Shown here one piece after another: positions 1-11,388 of a stretch of DNA of 64,000 bases (its first letter is position 1; every line of letters begins with the position of its first letter). The translations under genes were made by a program, and so were the position numbers. The notes beneath the pieces are model-generated. The model was not told the DNA's origin. It was given only the letters and a program-made list of their open reading frames with translations, and made no database searches. Location: the NCBI RefSeq assembly GCF_905147045.1, contig NC_065907.1, positions 806,001-870,000 on the forward strand, given 5' to 3'. Source of the stretch: Nymphalis io. Its lineage: Eukaryota > Arthropoda > Insecta > Lepidoptera > Nymphalidae.

Positions 1-569
1 CCAGCGCCATATAGCGTCGCCATCTTTTTTTTTTGAAATATTACGTATTAACTTTTGTATTGTTTCATTATAAATTGTTATTTAGCGGTTGTTTAGTTAA
101 ATATTAATTTTGTTCTTTTTATAATTAGTGATTTGACATTTGAAAAAAGGAGACAGCATTATTTAACTAATTACCCGCCATACAACGTTAATAAATAAGG
201 CCATATATGTTTTAAATACAGTCAAATTAAATTCCGTGATTGAAACGTTGTACTCAAACTGTCCTTGAACTTGTATACCCTGAAAGATACTCTATAAAGA
301 AGTAATAAAGAAGTATTACTTGGAGAATGAAATTGTTTGTGTCAGCCATACTTAATCTTTTTTGTATACAAACACATGTTAGGGGGTCGTGGGCAAAAAT
401 GTTTATTTGTTTCGGGATTGTTACAAATTGAATTAAACAACTATGAACCGATTTATCGCGTGTATTTTAACATATTTTTATCATTACCTGACGTTTCAAA
501 CACTTTGCCGTGTCCGTGGTCACAAGCAGTTTTTTAATACATATTATTTAGATGTTAATAAAATACCTA
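1..569. other. AT-rich non-coding stretch
   Basis: No supportable gene. Positions 125-190 (around gacagcat, then atttaacta) resemble segments at 17150-17230 and, more weakly, 12595-12690, so this is probably a decayed copy of a short dispersed repeat. The small ORFs here lack coding-like composition. Confidence 0.5.
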
Positions 570-961
570 TGAAACCAGGTGGGCCAACTACAAAAGCCCG
601 GCGGGGCGCAGGTCGACTACAGCTGTTATGCGTATACCACATCTATGTTCCCTGTTCTTAGTCCGTTTAGCTCTGTTGCTTATCTACGTAATAATTGCCG
701 ATGACGTAAATACAACACTAAAGTTTACAATGGCCGCTATCTTGATGTATAATCTATTTTCGGGTCTTATTATAAACGGACATGTCACGGCGCTGAATGA
801 TCGGCTCTGTTTGTTGACACGGCTTTTGCATTCCTGCGTTTTTCCGATATTTTAAATTTTTTTTTCTTTTTTGGCGATAAGACCGCCTTTTGTACAAAAT
901 AGTTTTCGTTTTTTTGTGGTTCTATAACTCTTTTTATGTACAATAAAGCATATTCTATTAT
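570..961 (+). mobile_element. 5'-truncated LINE 3' end (CR1/L2/Jockey-type tail)
   Basis: The segment ends with GGCGATAAGACCGCC followed by TTTTGTACA, a T-rich run, TGTACAATAAAG and a degenerate TTCTAT tail. I know this ending from the 3' UTR of abundant lepidopteran non-LTR retrotransposons. The preceding 250 bp (a 75-codon frame from 628 to 855 contains ADDVNTT) may be decayed reverse-transcriptase C-terminus, but I see no conserved catalytic motif. The tail is well supported; the left limit is a guess. Confidence 0.55.
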
Positions 962-2590
962 ATTCTATTCTATGCCATTGCAACCACCAATGCAGTCGAA
1001 TTGCGTGCCCGATAAACAAGGCGCCCAGCTAACACAAATTCTCTTTTTACTAGAACTTACCTCTCAGATGTATTACGAAATTAAAAAATAAAATAAAAAG
1101 ACATTTTTCTTATAATTTAACGTGAAATTATTGTTATAAAAATTGTTTACTAGTTCTCCTCAATAATATTATATGTGTAATAATGATTTACGATAAAATG
1201 TATATATCGTGGATAAAAATCAATTAATAATTCCCGGCTGTTTTTATTTTATCTATATAAACTTGTATAAAATAATATGACTTGTATATTGATAATATTT
1301 AATAAAAAAAAAACAAATAATTTTCAAAATCAATTCAATTCTTCTTAACGATAAATGTAACGAAATAATTCCTATGCCTGGGCACGCCGCGCTCGCCGGT
1401 CAGAGCGCCTACATGTCTAATTCAAGCTCAATTGATCCTCGTTAAGGTCATGTCTTTGTTTCGTATTGTCTGTTGAAATTGTTTATCTCTTCTGAATGGA
1501 GAATGGACGACATATTTATTAATTATTATTATATAAAATAGCATATAATAAGGTACAAATATAATTTCACGGTAGCTTGCCCATCGATTCCGTGGCGCTC
1601 CTCGTTCAGACGGAAAGGATACCGCTGGTTTTCAGTATTTCGACGTTCGGGGCGCACTCGGCGCCTTAGACACCGGTGAGCCCCACATACGGGTGGTATG
1701 TGTTCCCGTACGGAAAACGCGTAATGTGTTTTTCCAATTCAAAAAAAAGGCACAGATACAACTTATATAGAACAGGATATTATATTTATAAGACCATATT
1801 TACAACTATATTTTATTATTTTCTTAACTTAATATAAGTTACAGTATTGTCATTAAATCATTAATTTTTAGGATACGATTGCTTGTTTTTTTTCATATTT
1901 ATTGTGTTGATTTATGTACCAATTTGTTGTATATAGTTTTGCGAATGAATTAAATAAATGTAATGGTTTAAATTTTGTAATAATAATTATACAGTTCCTA
2001 AATATTAAACTACTTGTTATTACAAAAAAATAGTAAGGAAAAGGATAAAATAACTTGTATGTATACAAAATCGTTTTATATTCCTTTTTATTTTATTTTT
2101 TTATCGTAATGGGTAACATTGTATTTGTGTATATGGGTTATGGAATGCACGCCAACGGAAGTAATTAGTGATTCAGCATCGAATTGGTATTTCTTCATAC
2201 ATGTTTACGAATGCAGTGGAAGGTCGTTCGTTCTGTAAATAAAACCCTCTTGAAAGATAAAATATAACGTTTGTTTGATCGTGTAATTAATCTATGTGTA
2301 TACATATGTACCACAAAAGAAGTCGAGACGTCCTTTGTCCTTGGATATAATATAATTGACAATATATATGTAAACTCGTTGAATTTCTTTTGGATTTTTA
2401 TCAGAACTTACATATTGCTCGTACCCAAACGGCAATTATGTTGTTTAAAAATATTTTTTTTCAAGTTTTTTTTAATGTCAAATTAACTGAATTAAAAGTA
2501 AAGTGTATAACGGTTTAATAGCTTAAGAGCTTGAGAGCTAGGTGATTGATAGTCGATAAGTATATATATGATCTCTGCTGAATAAAGATT
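962..2590. other. Intergenic or intronic, AT-rich
   Basis: No gene recognised. A strong splice-donor-like GTAAGT on the minus strand (around 1055-1061) has no convincing exon beside it. Positions 1561-1735 are distinctly GC-richer than their surroundings (see separate entry). The sequence ctgaataaagattttg at about 2578-2593 resembles a LINE or mRNA 3' end with an AATAAA signal. Confidence 0.5.
1561..1735. repeat. GC-rich probable transposon fragment
   Basis: A block of about 175 bp with far higher GC than its flanks, carrying paired words such as gggtggtatgtgttcccgta and ggaaaacgcgtaatg. Composition and abrupt boundaries suggest an inserted retroelement fragment. I found no second copy in the window and no reading frame, so the family is unknown. 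Confidence 0.3.
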
Positions 2591-2833
2591 TTGAATTTAA
2601 AGCTTAACCATATTGCGTCACACGAAGAAATTGAAGCAATACACACTAATTGCACCTCAGCGTTTCCCATACTTCCTGCATATTACGCAATAACACGAAG
2701 AATTTTTGCATACTACACCGACGACAGTGATGCGTTTGGGAAACTGGTAAATAATATGGTAACTACAAGGAAGATTCTGGACTATACAGGCGACCCCGTC
2801 ATGGACAGGCTGGCCGAATACCATCCAGACTAG
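2591..2833 (+). CDS. Unidentified ORF, possible 3'-terminal exon or retrocopy fragment
   Basis: An 80-codon frame, open from just after a stop at 2579-2581 to a TAG at 2831-2833, with no ATG at its left end (the first in-frame ATG is well inside). Composition looks coding: balanced hydrophilic and aromatic residues and GC-rich third positions toward the end, unlike the flanking DNA. Central residues read AFPILPAYYAITRRIFAYY and the C-terminus reads GDPVMDRLAEYHPD. I do not recognise the family. There is no good acceptor with a pyrimidine tract directly upstream. It could be a terminal exon, a retrocopy, or a transposon protein fragment. Confidence 0.35.
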   Translation: MNLKLNHIASHEEIEAIHTNCTSAFPILPAYYAITRRIFAYYTDDSDAFGKLVNNMVTTRKILDYTGDPVMDRLAEYHPD

Positions 2834-3339
2834 GAATCCGAAATCCCAATAACATAAAAAAATTGCAATCTTAAATTTTTGATTGTGGTGCAGTCTGGAA
2901 ATTATATATGCAGATTGCAGGTACATAAAATACCAAACTATATACCGATGGGACGATACAACAAAGGCACGGATAACGCGTCTGTTAATACTACAAGATA
3001 ATATAAAAAAATAAATTTAAATTAGTTTAAAAAAAAGACATAAGATAATTCAAAAGTAAATAAATAAATATTTTGCTTGTATTTTTGTGATGTTGATGCG
3101 GAGAAATAAATATAACTGGCACGTGCCTTTCGATGAGATTATTTAATTCTCCTGTTGACTTCCGTTATCGTCATTATCAAGACGTATCGGACGTCGAGAG
3201 CCGCTAAAAATAGCTACACGGCTAATCTCTTATGTACAATATAGATTATTGCATACATTTTATTCATTTATGGTCATAAAAATATTAAACCTTACCGATA
3301 ATAATAATATTAAATATTGTCTTATGTAAAAAAAAATCG
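2834..3339. other. Non-coding, AT-rich
   Basis: Follows the ORF ending at 2833. AATAAA occurs at about 3010, 3058 and 3106, which could serve as poly(A) signals if that ORF is a terminal exon. Nothing else is recognised. Confidence 0.4.
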
Positions 3340-3508
3340 GACTGTTTATTGCTGTTGGCCCTAGTGGCCTCTACGACGTCAACGGGTGGGATGGGCGAGT
3401 TGAACTTGAGCCGAATGTTGGGAGCCACATAAGGGGCTCAAGAGAAAAGGTCGTCCTAAGGGTGCCTCCTGTGAGGGCGGATCTCGGCTTAGGACGCCGT
3501 TGATATCG
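3340..3508 (+). repeat. Interspersed repeat family F, copy 1
   Basis: A GC-rich block of about 170 bp running from gactgtttattgctgttggc to aggacgccgttgatatcgg. Its reverse complement recurs at 53299-53469 with strong similarity, including the words aactcgcccatccc and cctaagccgag. It is probably the 3' end of a non-LTR retrotransposon, but I cannot name the clade. Confidence 0.7.
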
Positions 3509-4287
3509 GGGAGGGGGTGGGGGGTATATAATTCAATAAAAGTTTTTATAAATGATATTTTTTACACCTACGGTTTCGAAGCCAATCCGCCAGCAAAAAT
3601 ATTTCAAAGAGGGATTGGCGTCTGGCAAGCTGTTGGCCTGTCTAAACTTCCACTTAAACACTACGAAGCAAAAAGCGAATTATATTGATTATATCATCAT
3701 CGAGAATACATTTTTGTTGATATACTTCCTTTATCAGCTAAGATTCTAAACAACTCAGCATATGATTTAAAAAAAATATCAATAGGCTTAAATCTAATCT
3801 CACATAATTGTTATATATCAGATTGGATTCAAACAGATACATATCGTTTAGATTAATACATGACTTTTTTTATTATTGATTGAGTGGATTCTGTTTCTAA
3901 GAAATTTTGATCATAGTTATATAAATATCAGTAATTTCTGGAACCCGGTTTAAAGATTCCCTTCAAAATTGTAGATAATTTATCCTATTGGACTTTGGGC
4001 GTTCGTGTCTGTGTAGACCAACCACCGATTATTCTACCACCTAACATCAATACGTCATATTGCTGTGATTCTATTTGAATGGTGTGTTAGTATAATTACA
4101 TACATAATATAACATCTTATTTTTCAAACATGGCGGGGCATTGACCTGTGAACAGATAAAAAATTATGTACCATTAGGTTCCTCATTTCTTCTGATATTA
4201 TTTAAAAAATACACGACAGATGTATGTTGAGATCAATTAACAAAAAGACAGTTATTTCTTACAGTGCGAATGGTTATGCCCGTTGAT
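3509..4287. other. Non-coding
   Basis: AT-rich. The overlapping short ORFs at 3500-3749 in two frames share no recognisable protein. Nothing else seen. Confidence 0.4.
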
Positions 4288-4465
4288 ATTGATGACATCC
4301 TGATCGGGTAGTTTCAAGGGAGACTAGCCAACTGCGCAGGGCATATTATTGTGTACAAGTGTGTGCACAAACACAGGTGCACTCTCTATCTATCACAGAC
4401 GGCAAATTCGATACGACCGGAAAGAGTTTAGGCACAGGACGGCTTTACGCCTTCCATTAATATTA
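4288..4465 (-). mobile_element. SINE family C, partial copy
   Basis: Matches the 3' two-thirds of the family C SINE at 63475-63810 in reverse complement: the segment with gtgtgtgcacaaacacaggtgcactctc and the following gacgg...cgatacgaccggaaag. The tRNA-like head is missing. Confidence 0.7.
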
Positions 4466-5566
4466 GCACTGTAAGAAACAACCAATCCTATTGTCATCAA
4501 TGTGGCTTAACCAAAGGTACTATTGTTGCACCCTGGAGTCTATTTTTACACTGGATTACTCATTATTTAAACTTGAACACATTTCAAAGTATAACATTAG
4601 TCGATATGCGGACTAGATATTTATTATAATGGTAATATATGGTGTGTTCTCCTGTCATTGGTTGTGCATAGTTAGTTTTGAGTTAATGTAAAAAGTGTTT
4701 TGAATGTGTGTTACGTACAGTTGGAGATCTAAATAAATGAATAATTTGTTTATTGAACAAGGAGTGGTATTCAAACTAATATTGTGAAGTGCGTCGTGTT
4801 GCCATCCTCATCGCAACATTTATTGTATAAATCGTTATCGCAGGGATCGAATCAACGGCGCTATTTATAGAATGTTATTTATGTCACTGCGATATTACTT
4901 ACTTGATTAAAATCTATGATTTTATCGGATATATTATTCAGACAGACAGTTTTTAGATTTTAGTAGATTTCATCGACTTCACTTTCGCTCTTGTGGAATT
5001 TTTTGGGATAATAAGTAAGATTTGACTCGCCTCGTTCGTTGAACTATTTCTATATATATATTTTATGGACGTACAAACAGATACCTGAACTTTTAATTTA
5101 GTTGGGTGGCGTTACAGAACACCCCCATAGTGTTATCACAATTAGATGAACAGTTTATAGGCATAGAGAAGAAACCCTTATTTTTATTTTTTTAAGTGCG
5201 GTTCCGCGATTTCGCTTGCGGGTGGAGTGGAGAACCAGGGGATTAGGGTCTTTTTATGCAAAATTGTACGATTATAATTTGAGTAGTTACATATATACTA
5301 TACAGTTATATAGTTACCTGAAAGCTAACGAACACACTTCCGCATATATTGTATTAGTAAGGAATACATTGTAATTAAGATTACATAAGGACTTTAGAAT
5401 TTACAAGGACTTTGTTTCTCGAGTTTACTCCGGACAGATATCAACAGTTACGATGTGTAAACTTCTACTAAATAAAAAATTACACACACTTGAATGTGAT
5501 ATATACATTTTTTAAGCACATTATAACATAGTTTAACATTAAAATCAACCATCAACGTATTACTGT
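4466..5566. other. Non-coding
   Basis: No gene. At 5190-5275 a short GC-richer piece (gcggttccgcgatttcgcttg) resembles debris of common lepidopteran interspersed repeats. The rest is AT-rich unique sequence. Confidence 0.4.
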
Positions 5567-5900
5567 ACTGATACAGTACAGTAACAGTAACAGCCTGTTA
5601 ATGACCCACTGCTGGGCTAAGGCCTCCTCTTCCTTTTTGAGGAGAAGGTTTGGAGCTTATTCCACCACGCTGCTCCAATGGGGGTTGGTAGAATACACAT
5701 GTGGCAGAATTTCAATGAAATTAGACACATGAAGGTTTCCTCACGATGTTTTCCTTCACCGTCAAGCACGATATGAATTATAAACACAAATTAAGCACAT
5801 GAAAAGTGGTGCTTGCCCGAGTTTGAACCCACGATCATCGGTTAAGATTCACGCGTTCTAACCACTGGGCCATCTCGGCTTTTTTTTACACTGATACAGT
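5567..5900 (-). mobile_element. SINE family A, full length, with target-site duplication
   Basis: tRNA-derived SINE of the Metulj-like type. Read on the minus strand it starts with a tRNA-like head (AGCCGAGATGGCCCAGTGG, a good pol III A box) and has a B box (GGGTTCAAAC). It then runs through the body to the conserved end GCAGTGGG...CAGGCTGTTACTG, with a CAGTA/ACTGT pentamer tail. The 11-bp duplication ACTGATACAGT flanks it at 5567-5577 and 5890-5900, so it retroposed here and is fairly young. Confidence 0.9.
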
Positions 5901-5954
5901 GAATGTTATATTAGTTTATCAGTCTTACCTTTAATGGATTTTATAATCAATGCA

Positions 5955-6124
5955 TCATTCGAACAGAGACGGAAATCTATTCACATAGGCCTTTAGCCCC
6001 ACTAAAAATGATATGCTATTTGATCACACGTCTTGGTGATTTTCTTATTTTTTTAATAAATATTATCATATTGAAACTATATTTATGTACAATATACCTT
6101 TCTTAAAATTACATAGCTTACAGT
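5955..6124. repeat. Dispersed repeat family G, copy 1
   Basis: Homologous to 52872-53052. The best shared block (atatttatgtacaatatacc through catagcttaca) is about 45 bp and nearly identical; similarity upstream (cgaacagagac, acgtcttg.tgattttctta) is weaker. Both copies diverge completely after cttaca, as expected of an element end or a truncation. The type is unknown. Confidence 0.65.
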
Positions 6125-6399
6125 TTATGGCGATGGTATTTTATTGGTCTCTTGCAATCAGATCTTTGGCAGTTGAGTGTAATTTAGCCAGCAGTCGTAT
6201 ATTTATGATTAAATTTATCGTTTCCTTGACATGGTTTGGAAATTATTTTACTATAGCAACAAATGTAGTAGCATTTTTTAAAATTCTTTTCTAAAATGTG
6301 ATGGTCTGATTTTGATGAAGCTTTTATGCGTTTTCTTTCGAAGCAGTTTCTTCTATGATCGAATGTTTCGTATTGTTTTATAAATACTTGTTAGTCCGC

Positions 6400-6580
6400 G
6401 TGTTAGGAGAGGAGGATGTGTGGCAGGTATTGGGTAAAAAAATTGCCAATATCCTTCCTTTCAATGGGTTCAATGGCTTCATATAAAAATTCATCAAGTC
6501 GGTGTAGTATTTAGCCGTGAAAGCGTAAAAGACATACAGAGTTACGTTCGCATTTATAGTATTAATATAGATTATATAAA
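6400..6580 (+). repeat. Lepidopteran interspersed repeat, 3' portion
   Basis: Contains cgtgttaggagaggag, then tagccgtgaaagcgtaaaag and cgcatttatagtattaatatagat. The same word order is found at 30050-30230 and 59770-59895, and it is a very common non-autonomous repeat ending in lepidopterans. The copy is degraded. Confidence 0.55.
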
Positions 6581-6626
6581 TGACATTTTATTACAGAATA
6601 TATATATATTAGTATATAGAATTATG

Positions 6627-6921
6627 TTTTTTTTTTTATAGAATAGAATGGCGGACGAGCATATGGGCCACCTGACGGTATGTGGTCACCAAACGCCCTT
6701 AGACATTGGCATTGTAAGAAATGTCAACCATCGCTTACATAGCCAATGCGCCACCAACCTTGGGAACTAAGATTTAATGTCCCTTGTACCTGTAATTACT
6801 CTGGCTCACTCACCCTTCAAACCGGAAAAAAAATAACAAGTACTGCTGTTTTGCGGTAGAATATCTGATGAGTGGGTGGTACTTACCCAGACGAGCTTGC
6901 ACAAAGCTTCACAACCAGATT
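6627..6921 (-). mobile_element. Family B retroposon, near full length
   Basis: Minus-strand copy with its poly(A) seen as a T-run at the left end, followed by tatagaatagaatggcgg and ggccacctgacgg. The body carries the conserved segments gtaagaaatgtcaaccatcg, gcgccaccaaccttgggaac and gatgagtgggtggtac. It ends at the conserved 5' end near cttcacaaccag. Confidence 0.9.
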
Positions 6922-7512
6922 TATTTCAAATCGATCAAACAACTCTAGAATATATAAAAACGATGTAAGCATAGCTAAGTATCAACAGTTCGTATAGATT
7001 CCTCTTATTATTGTCGTCTCGATGTAACGAGGCTTCGACCTAAATACGGAGAGCATACACGCTCGTATTGACACATCATCTATATTTACTAGAAATATCT
7101 AACACCAATATTATAAAATCATATTACGAGTTAATAATTTAGAAATATAACTTAACTTGTAATGTGATAATAATATAATCTATGTGAATAGGCAAAGATA
7201 AATCAACATAGTAACTTATTCTACATTTTTTTTGTCAACCGATTTTTTTTTTCTTTTGTGTTTCTGTTTAGTAGCTACAGTAATATTAATTACTTTAAAT
7301 AATAGATAACTGTAAGGTTTTTTTTTAATAATTATTTTTGGGATTTTTAGAAATTAATGATGATATTTTTAACTAAATCAACACTGGCTGGAAATTATTT
7401 AGCGAAAAAATTTACGCGACATAAAAAAACAAAACATGGAAAAGTTTGACTCGCTTTATGTTTGTCAGGGTGATTGCGGGAATTTCAATGAAAATTGTAA
7501 TCGAACTGTAAA

Positions 7513-7594
7513 TATTACAGTACAGTACAGTACAGTACAGTAACAGCCTGTTAATGTCTCACTGCTGGGCTAAGGCCTCCTCTTCCTTTTGAGG
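7513..7594 (-). mobile_element. SINE family A, 5'-truncated 3' end
   Basis: Only the 3' terminal part is present (cctgttaatgtctcactgctgg then ggcctcctcttccttttgagg), next to an expanded (ACAGT)n tail at 7516-7545. It is a short retroposed fragment. Confidence 0.8.
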
Positions 7595-9196
7595 TAAATA
7601 TTAATTAGTATTAAATTATATGGTATTACAAGTTATGTGTGAAAGAGAATAAAATGTTAAAAGTAATTGTGATGGATTGTGTTACTGGGGTGTTTTTACA
7701 TAACTAATGTTAACACTTGTGGGTTTTATGATATGAAAAACTACAATAAATAATACACTCATTTATAATAGACAGCGTAACGTTGTACCAGGAATTATTT
7801 AAAACGAATGCGCTCTTTTGGCGCGTCCTACCCACTTTATACAAAAATTAATCTAAAGTTTGTTTACGAATTAATAAAGTTTAATTATTGTTTACAACGC
7901 AATTTAATAATATGATTATTAACGAAATTATTAATAATGCAGTAGCGGATTTACATATTTTTCAAGTATAAACTATCTTGAGATTATACCTTTATTTAGA
8001 TTTCACAAAAATAACTTATATAGTTCGCAATACAGTAAAAAGGATATACGATATACGAAATTATTGGTAAGCTCTTGAGACTGGTTACACTGCCTCAGCT
8101 ATAACAAACGCTTTTTTTTTTATATATTAAGTTACAAGGATTTGATAAATTCGGTGGAAGATTGCTGAGAATATATACATTATCTCGCGAAGCGATCTTT
8201 CCGCTCGTGACTAAGTAGCAGAAACAGTTATTATCATCTTATCTTCCACTTCGTCTCGCTTTCTTATATTAAGTACTTAAACTAAATAAACAAACACTTA
8301 TTTCTTTATAAAAAGCAACAAGCTTTTAAGTGTCTCATTTCTAGCCCTCCTCTTTTTGTTTTAAACGGGTTGGTGAATTTGATGTTTATTGAAAATAAAT
8401 CAATAAATAAATATCGATAGACTTTTTGAGCATTGTTTTTAGAGAATATTTTTTTATCATAATTATAATAATATATGGCAACGGAGGAGAATGAAGCGTC
8501 ATGTCGTTTGCCGTCACGGTATACGAGTCGGTTTCAAACTGAAGGCGCGCAGAGATGTTTACATCAGTAAAATTACTTCAATCTTAATATATGAATATAT
8601 TTCAAAGTTTAATAATACTACACGAGAAATCATTAATATTTATCATAATGTTTCGTTATCACGACGCTTAAATTACTGACAAAATGCTATTATAGTGATA
8701 TAATAATATGATTGAGAGACAAGTTGGTCGACTTCGCGGGTTGTTTGATATGTAGCCTCGACGATAACCCGGTAAAATTGAAAACGACACGAAACTCGGT
8801 CATATTTATTGATAAGTAATATTGTTCCTTAATGTCGAATTGAAATTGTGTTTTAAATTTTAACTTAATTAATTGCTAGTGCCGATTTTAGTATGACCAG
8901 CGTCTTGGGCATGATTGCTACGGCGCCCCCGCACCCGCTAACCAAACCCAAGCTAAAAACATTAATAAAAAACAAGGGCAAATAATGAAATTATTAGAAA
9001 TTAATTACTCTCGCTCGCTGAGCTGTCGCCCAACCGCGCCCTATCCTGACGCTAACTGGTGATATCTGAGTTTCAAACATCTAATTTGATCTTGTAAATT
9101 GACGATTCAAGAAGGCATTTGTGTCTTCAATATAGGTTTTTGATTGGATTTGTTTAGCTGTCCTAATGATGTGTAAAAATATTATAAAACATTTAG
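7595..9196. other. Non-coding, with a doubtful short coding stretch at 8475
   Basis: AT-rich. At 8475-8570 a 31-codon ATG frame (MATEENEASCRLPSRYTSRF, then TEGAQRCLHQ, stop) has coding-like composition and starts ATGG, with a weak donor TCA|GTAAAA at 8566/8567. I would not annotate it as a gene on this alone. Positions 9197-9240 may be the head of a degraded family A SINE (ccgagatagcctgttggtcg). Confidence 0.35.
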
Positions 9197-9289
9197 GCCG
9201 AGATAGCCTGTTGGTCGAGGACGGTCATCTTAAGAGTTGTTTTGGATAAAAATATCATATGACGATGTTATCCATCGTTGATTTATCGT

Positions 9290-9475
9290 AAGAGAAAATA
9301 ATCGCATTCTGGGACAATTCCTCGTCTTATTGCCTCTACTGGTGACAGGGCTGGTTCATTTTTCGCTCAAGAGTATTGAAAATGCGATTCAAAAGGAAAA
9401 CGCTGATAGCATTCTTGCCAGCATTCTACGCGGTCATGATTTGGACAGTGGATATTTTTACTTCACATTTTTTTA
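9290..9475 (+). pseudogene. Decayed transposon coding fragment
   Basis: The frame RLIASTGDRAGSFFAQ followed, after a stop and frameshift, by IENAIQKENADSILASILRG reads like one broken protein segment. A very similar word (STGDRAG, then AIQ.GNA.SIL) recurs in lepidopteran repetitive proteins as I remember them. The element class is not certain. At least one frameshift and a stop interrupt it, so it is a dead fragment. Confidence 0.45.
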
Positions 9476-9707
9476 CAAAAAACCAACCAACCCTACTGTC
9501 ACCAGTATATAAATAAGTATTTGGATATATCTCTTAACCTATTCATTCAGATGACAAATTACTAATGTTTATCAGTTATTATAAACGAACACAAATTACA
9601 GCTACCTTGCACCGGTTAGGCAAATACCGGGATGTAATGAATCATGTTACACATGAAGGTCGTTTGATTCTGCTTATTTTATTTTATTCTATCCCACTTT
9701 ATTTGTG

Positions 9708-9998
9708 ACTTGAGATGGTCCGTGGTTAGGATAGAACACGTGAATCCTATCCGAAGATGTGGGCTCAAACCCGAGCAATAAAAAAGCTTATTTTGAGTTT
9801 GTAATTCATCTTGTAGTTCGACGATGAAAGAAAAGATTAAGGAAACCTTGTTTAGGATGATATTCTGTCACATGTGTAAGTGCCGGCTAGCATTAGAGAA
9901 TCGTGTTGGAATAAGTTCCTAACCTTCTCCTTAAGAGGAGAGGCCTTTACATAAGAGGAGAGGTATAACTATGGGAGTCTAAGAGATATACAGACTGT
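9708..9998 (+). mobile_element. SINE family A, diverged copy
   Basis: Head acttgagatggtccgtggttagga, B-box-like gctcaaacccgag, body ttgtaattcatcttgt and ctgtcacatgtg, then tggaataagttcctaacc and ggagaggcc. Many substitutions and a small internal insertion mark it as an old copy. Confidence 0.75.
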
Positions 9999-10780
9999 TA
10001 TTATTTTATTTTACAAGCTTTTATTTAACTTGCAATATTTATACATTATTTTACAAGTTTTCGTTGGAGTACTTTTTTGTTATGTCTATCATTTTGACTA
10101 TTTATCGTTCGCAGTGTAAAACGAAGCAATTGTTATTGTTGAGATAATTCGAGAGTGAAGAATTTTATAAAAAAAATATAAAATGGAAAATTAGTTTCAA
10201 ATCGAATGATACTTGTGACGTTTGCTTTCAGCGAAAAAAATATATTCAAGTGTCGTTGAAACTGTAATATATCGTATTAATGTTTCATACGAGGTTCAGC
10301 AATAAAGAATATGTTTCATTGGTCAGTCGTTACTAAGATTAATGTTCATCGTATTTACAGCGTCCCGTAATTGACGGCCAACGTTGAACAATTCTAAACC
10401 TTAACACAATTGAATAAGATGCATATAAGACGTGTATAACATCTGTCTACAGCATAAATGGTTTAGTAATCAGTCTCTCACGGACCATTGTAGATGGCAC
10501 GCGTCTTTCACGTAACGAATAATTTAATTTTTAGTTTTCGTTGAACAAATATTATATGAGAACGCAACAGTGTTATTTATCATCTAAATTCGTTAACGCG
10601 CGATGTAATAATTCCGCGTCACGAATTTATATGATCGTCTAATTAGGTTCAATAAGGACTGAGAATTTAAATGGCAACACTTAATTGATGCGGGCTCTTT
10701 CGAACGATACTGGAATGAGAGGGATGTGAATAATAATATTGGTGCTTGATTAGTGTGACCGTTAGTGTGATGCGGTGAAC
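9999..10780. other. Non-coding
   Basis: Mixed AT-rich sequence with no repeat I can place. The final 150 bp is somewhat GC-richer and leads into the exon candidate at 10781. Confidence 0.35.
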
Positions 10781-10840
10781 ATGGCGAATCGTGTGATGGG
10801 ATACGTTATATGTGGCTACAACTCCGTCGACAACTTGATG
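10781..10840 (+). CDS. Candidate first coding exon (weak)
   Basis: ATG in a favourable context (GTGAACATGGC) opens 20 codons, MANRVMGYVICGYNSVDNLM, followed at once by a good splice donor, ATG|GTGAGA. The exon would end in phase 0, as do the better candidates at 32326-32412 and 51947-52033. No initiator with a correctly spaced downstream element was found upstream. There is no recognisable domain, and a chance ORF with a donor is possible. Confidence 0.25.
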
Positions 10841-11008
10841 GTGAGATGTTAATTAGTACGAATTGGGTCCTGTTTTCCTGTTTAATTAGTGCCGTTGAAA
10901 TAAATTGCGGGCGGGTTGTCGAGCACGCGTTTGCTTGCGGCTTTTTGCTTTTAACTAAAGTATCAAGTTGATTTTTTCATCATATCAAGCATTTTAGATT
11001 TAATTTTT

Positions 11009-11031
11009 ATTATTATTATTATTATTATTAA
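11009..11031. repeat. (ATT)n microsatellite
   Basis: About eight tandem ATT units in an AT-rich context. Confidence 0.9.
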
Positions 11032-11124
11032 ATATTAAATTTTTTATATTCTTACTGACTATAAGTCTTAATTTCTCAAGGTTTGTTGCTCGATAAATAA
11101 ATTTAAAAAAATAAGTAAGAGCCA

Positions 11125-11292
11125 ATAAATGTGGGCATAGGACACCTCTACTCTTTAGAGTGGCGGAATTTCATCCAAAACATACAGATTTCATCATAAT
11201 GCTTAACTTCAATACCGAGCACTAGATGAACTTTTAATGCTTATAAACCTAATGGTGCTTACCCAGGTTTGGTCCTCAAACTGTGATTAGGT
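11125..11292 (-). mobile_element. SINE family A, diverged partial copy
   Basis: In reverse complement it retains the region around the B box (acccaggtttggtcctcaaac), taatggtgcttaccc, and gtggcggaatttcat. The 3' end is lost. Old. Confidence 0.6.
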
Positions 11293-11388
11293 TATTTTAC
11301 AATATGATTCTGTTGACCGTACATATTATGTATAGATCAAAATCGATATTAAACCGTATTCGAATTAGAATAACAATAGTAATTATTA

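Noticed and set aside
1040..1075. Strong minus-strand donor GAGAG|GTAAGTTC
   Set aside because: The adjacent putative exon is AT-rich with no frame, leader or acceptor; single motif only.
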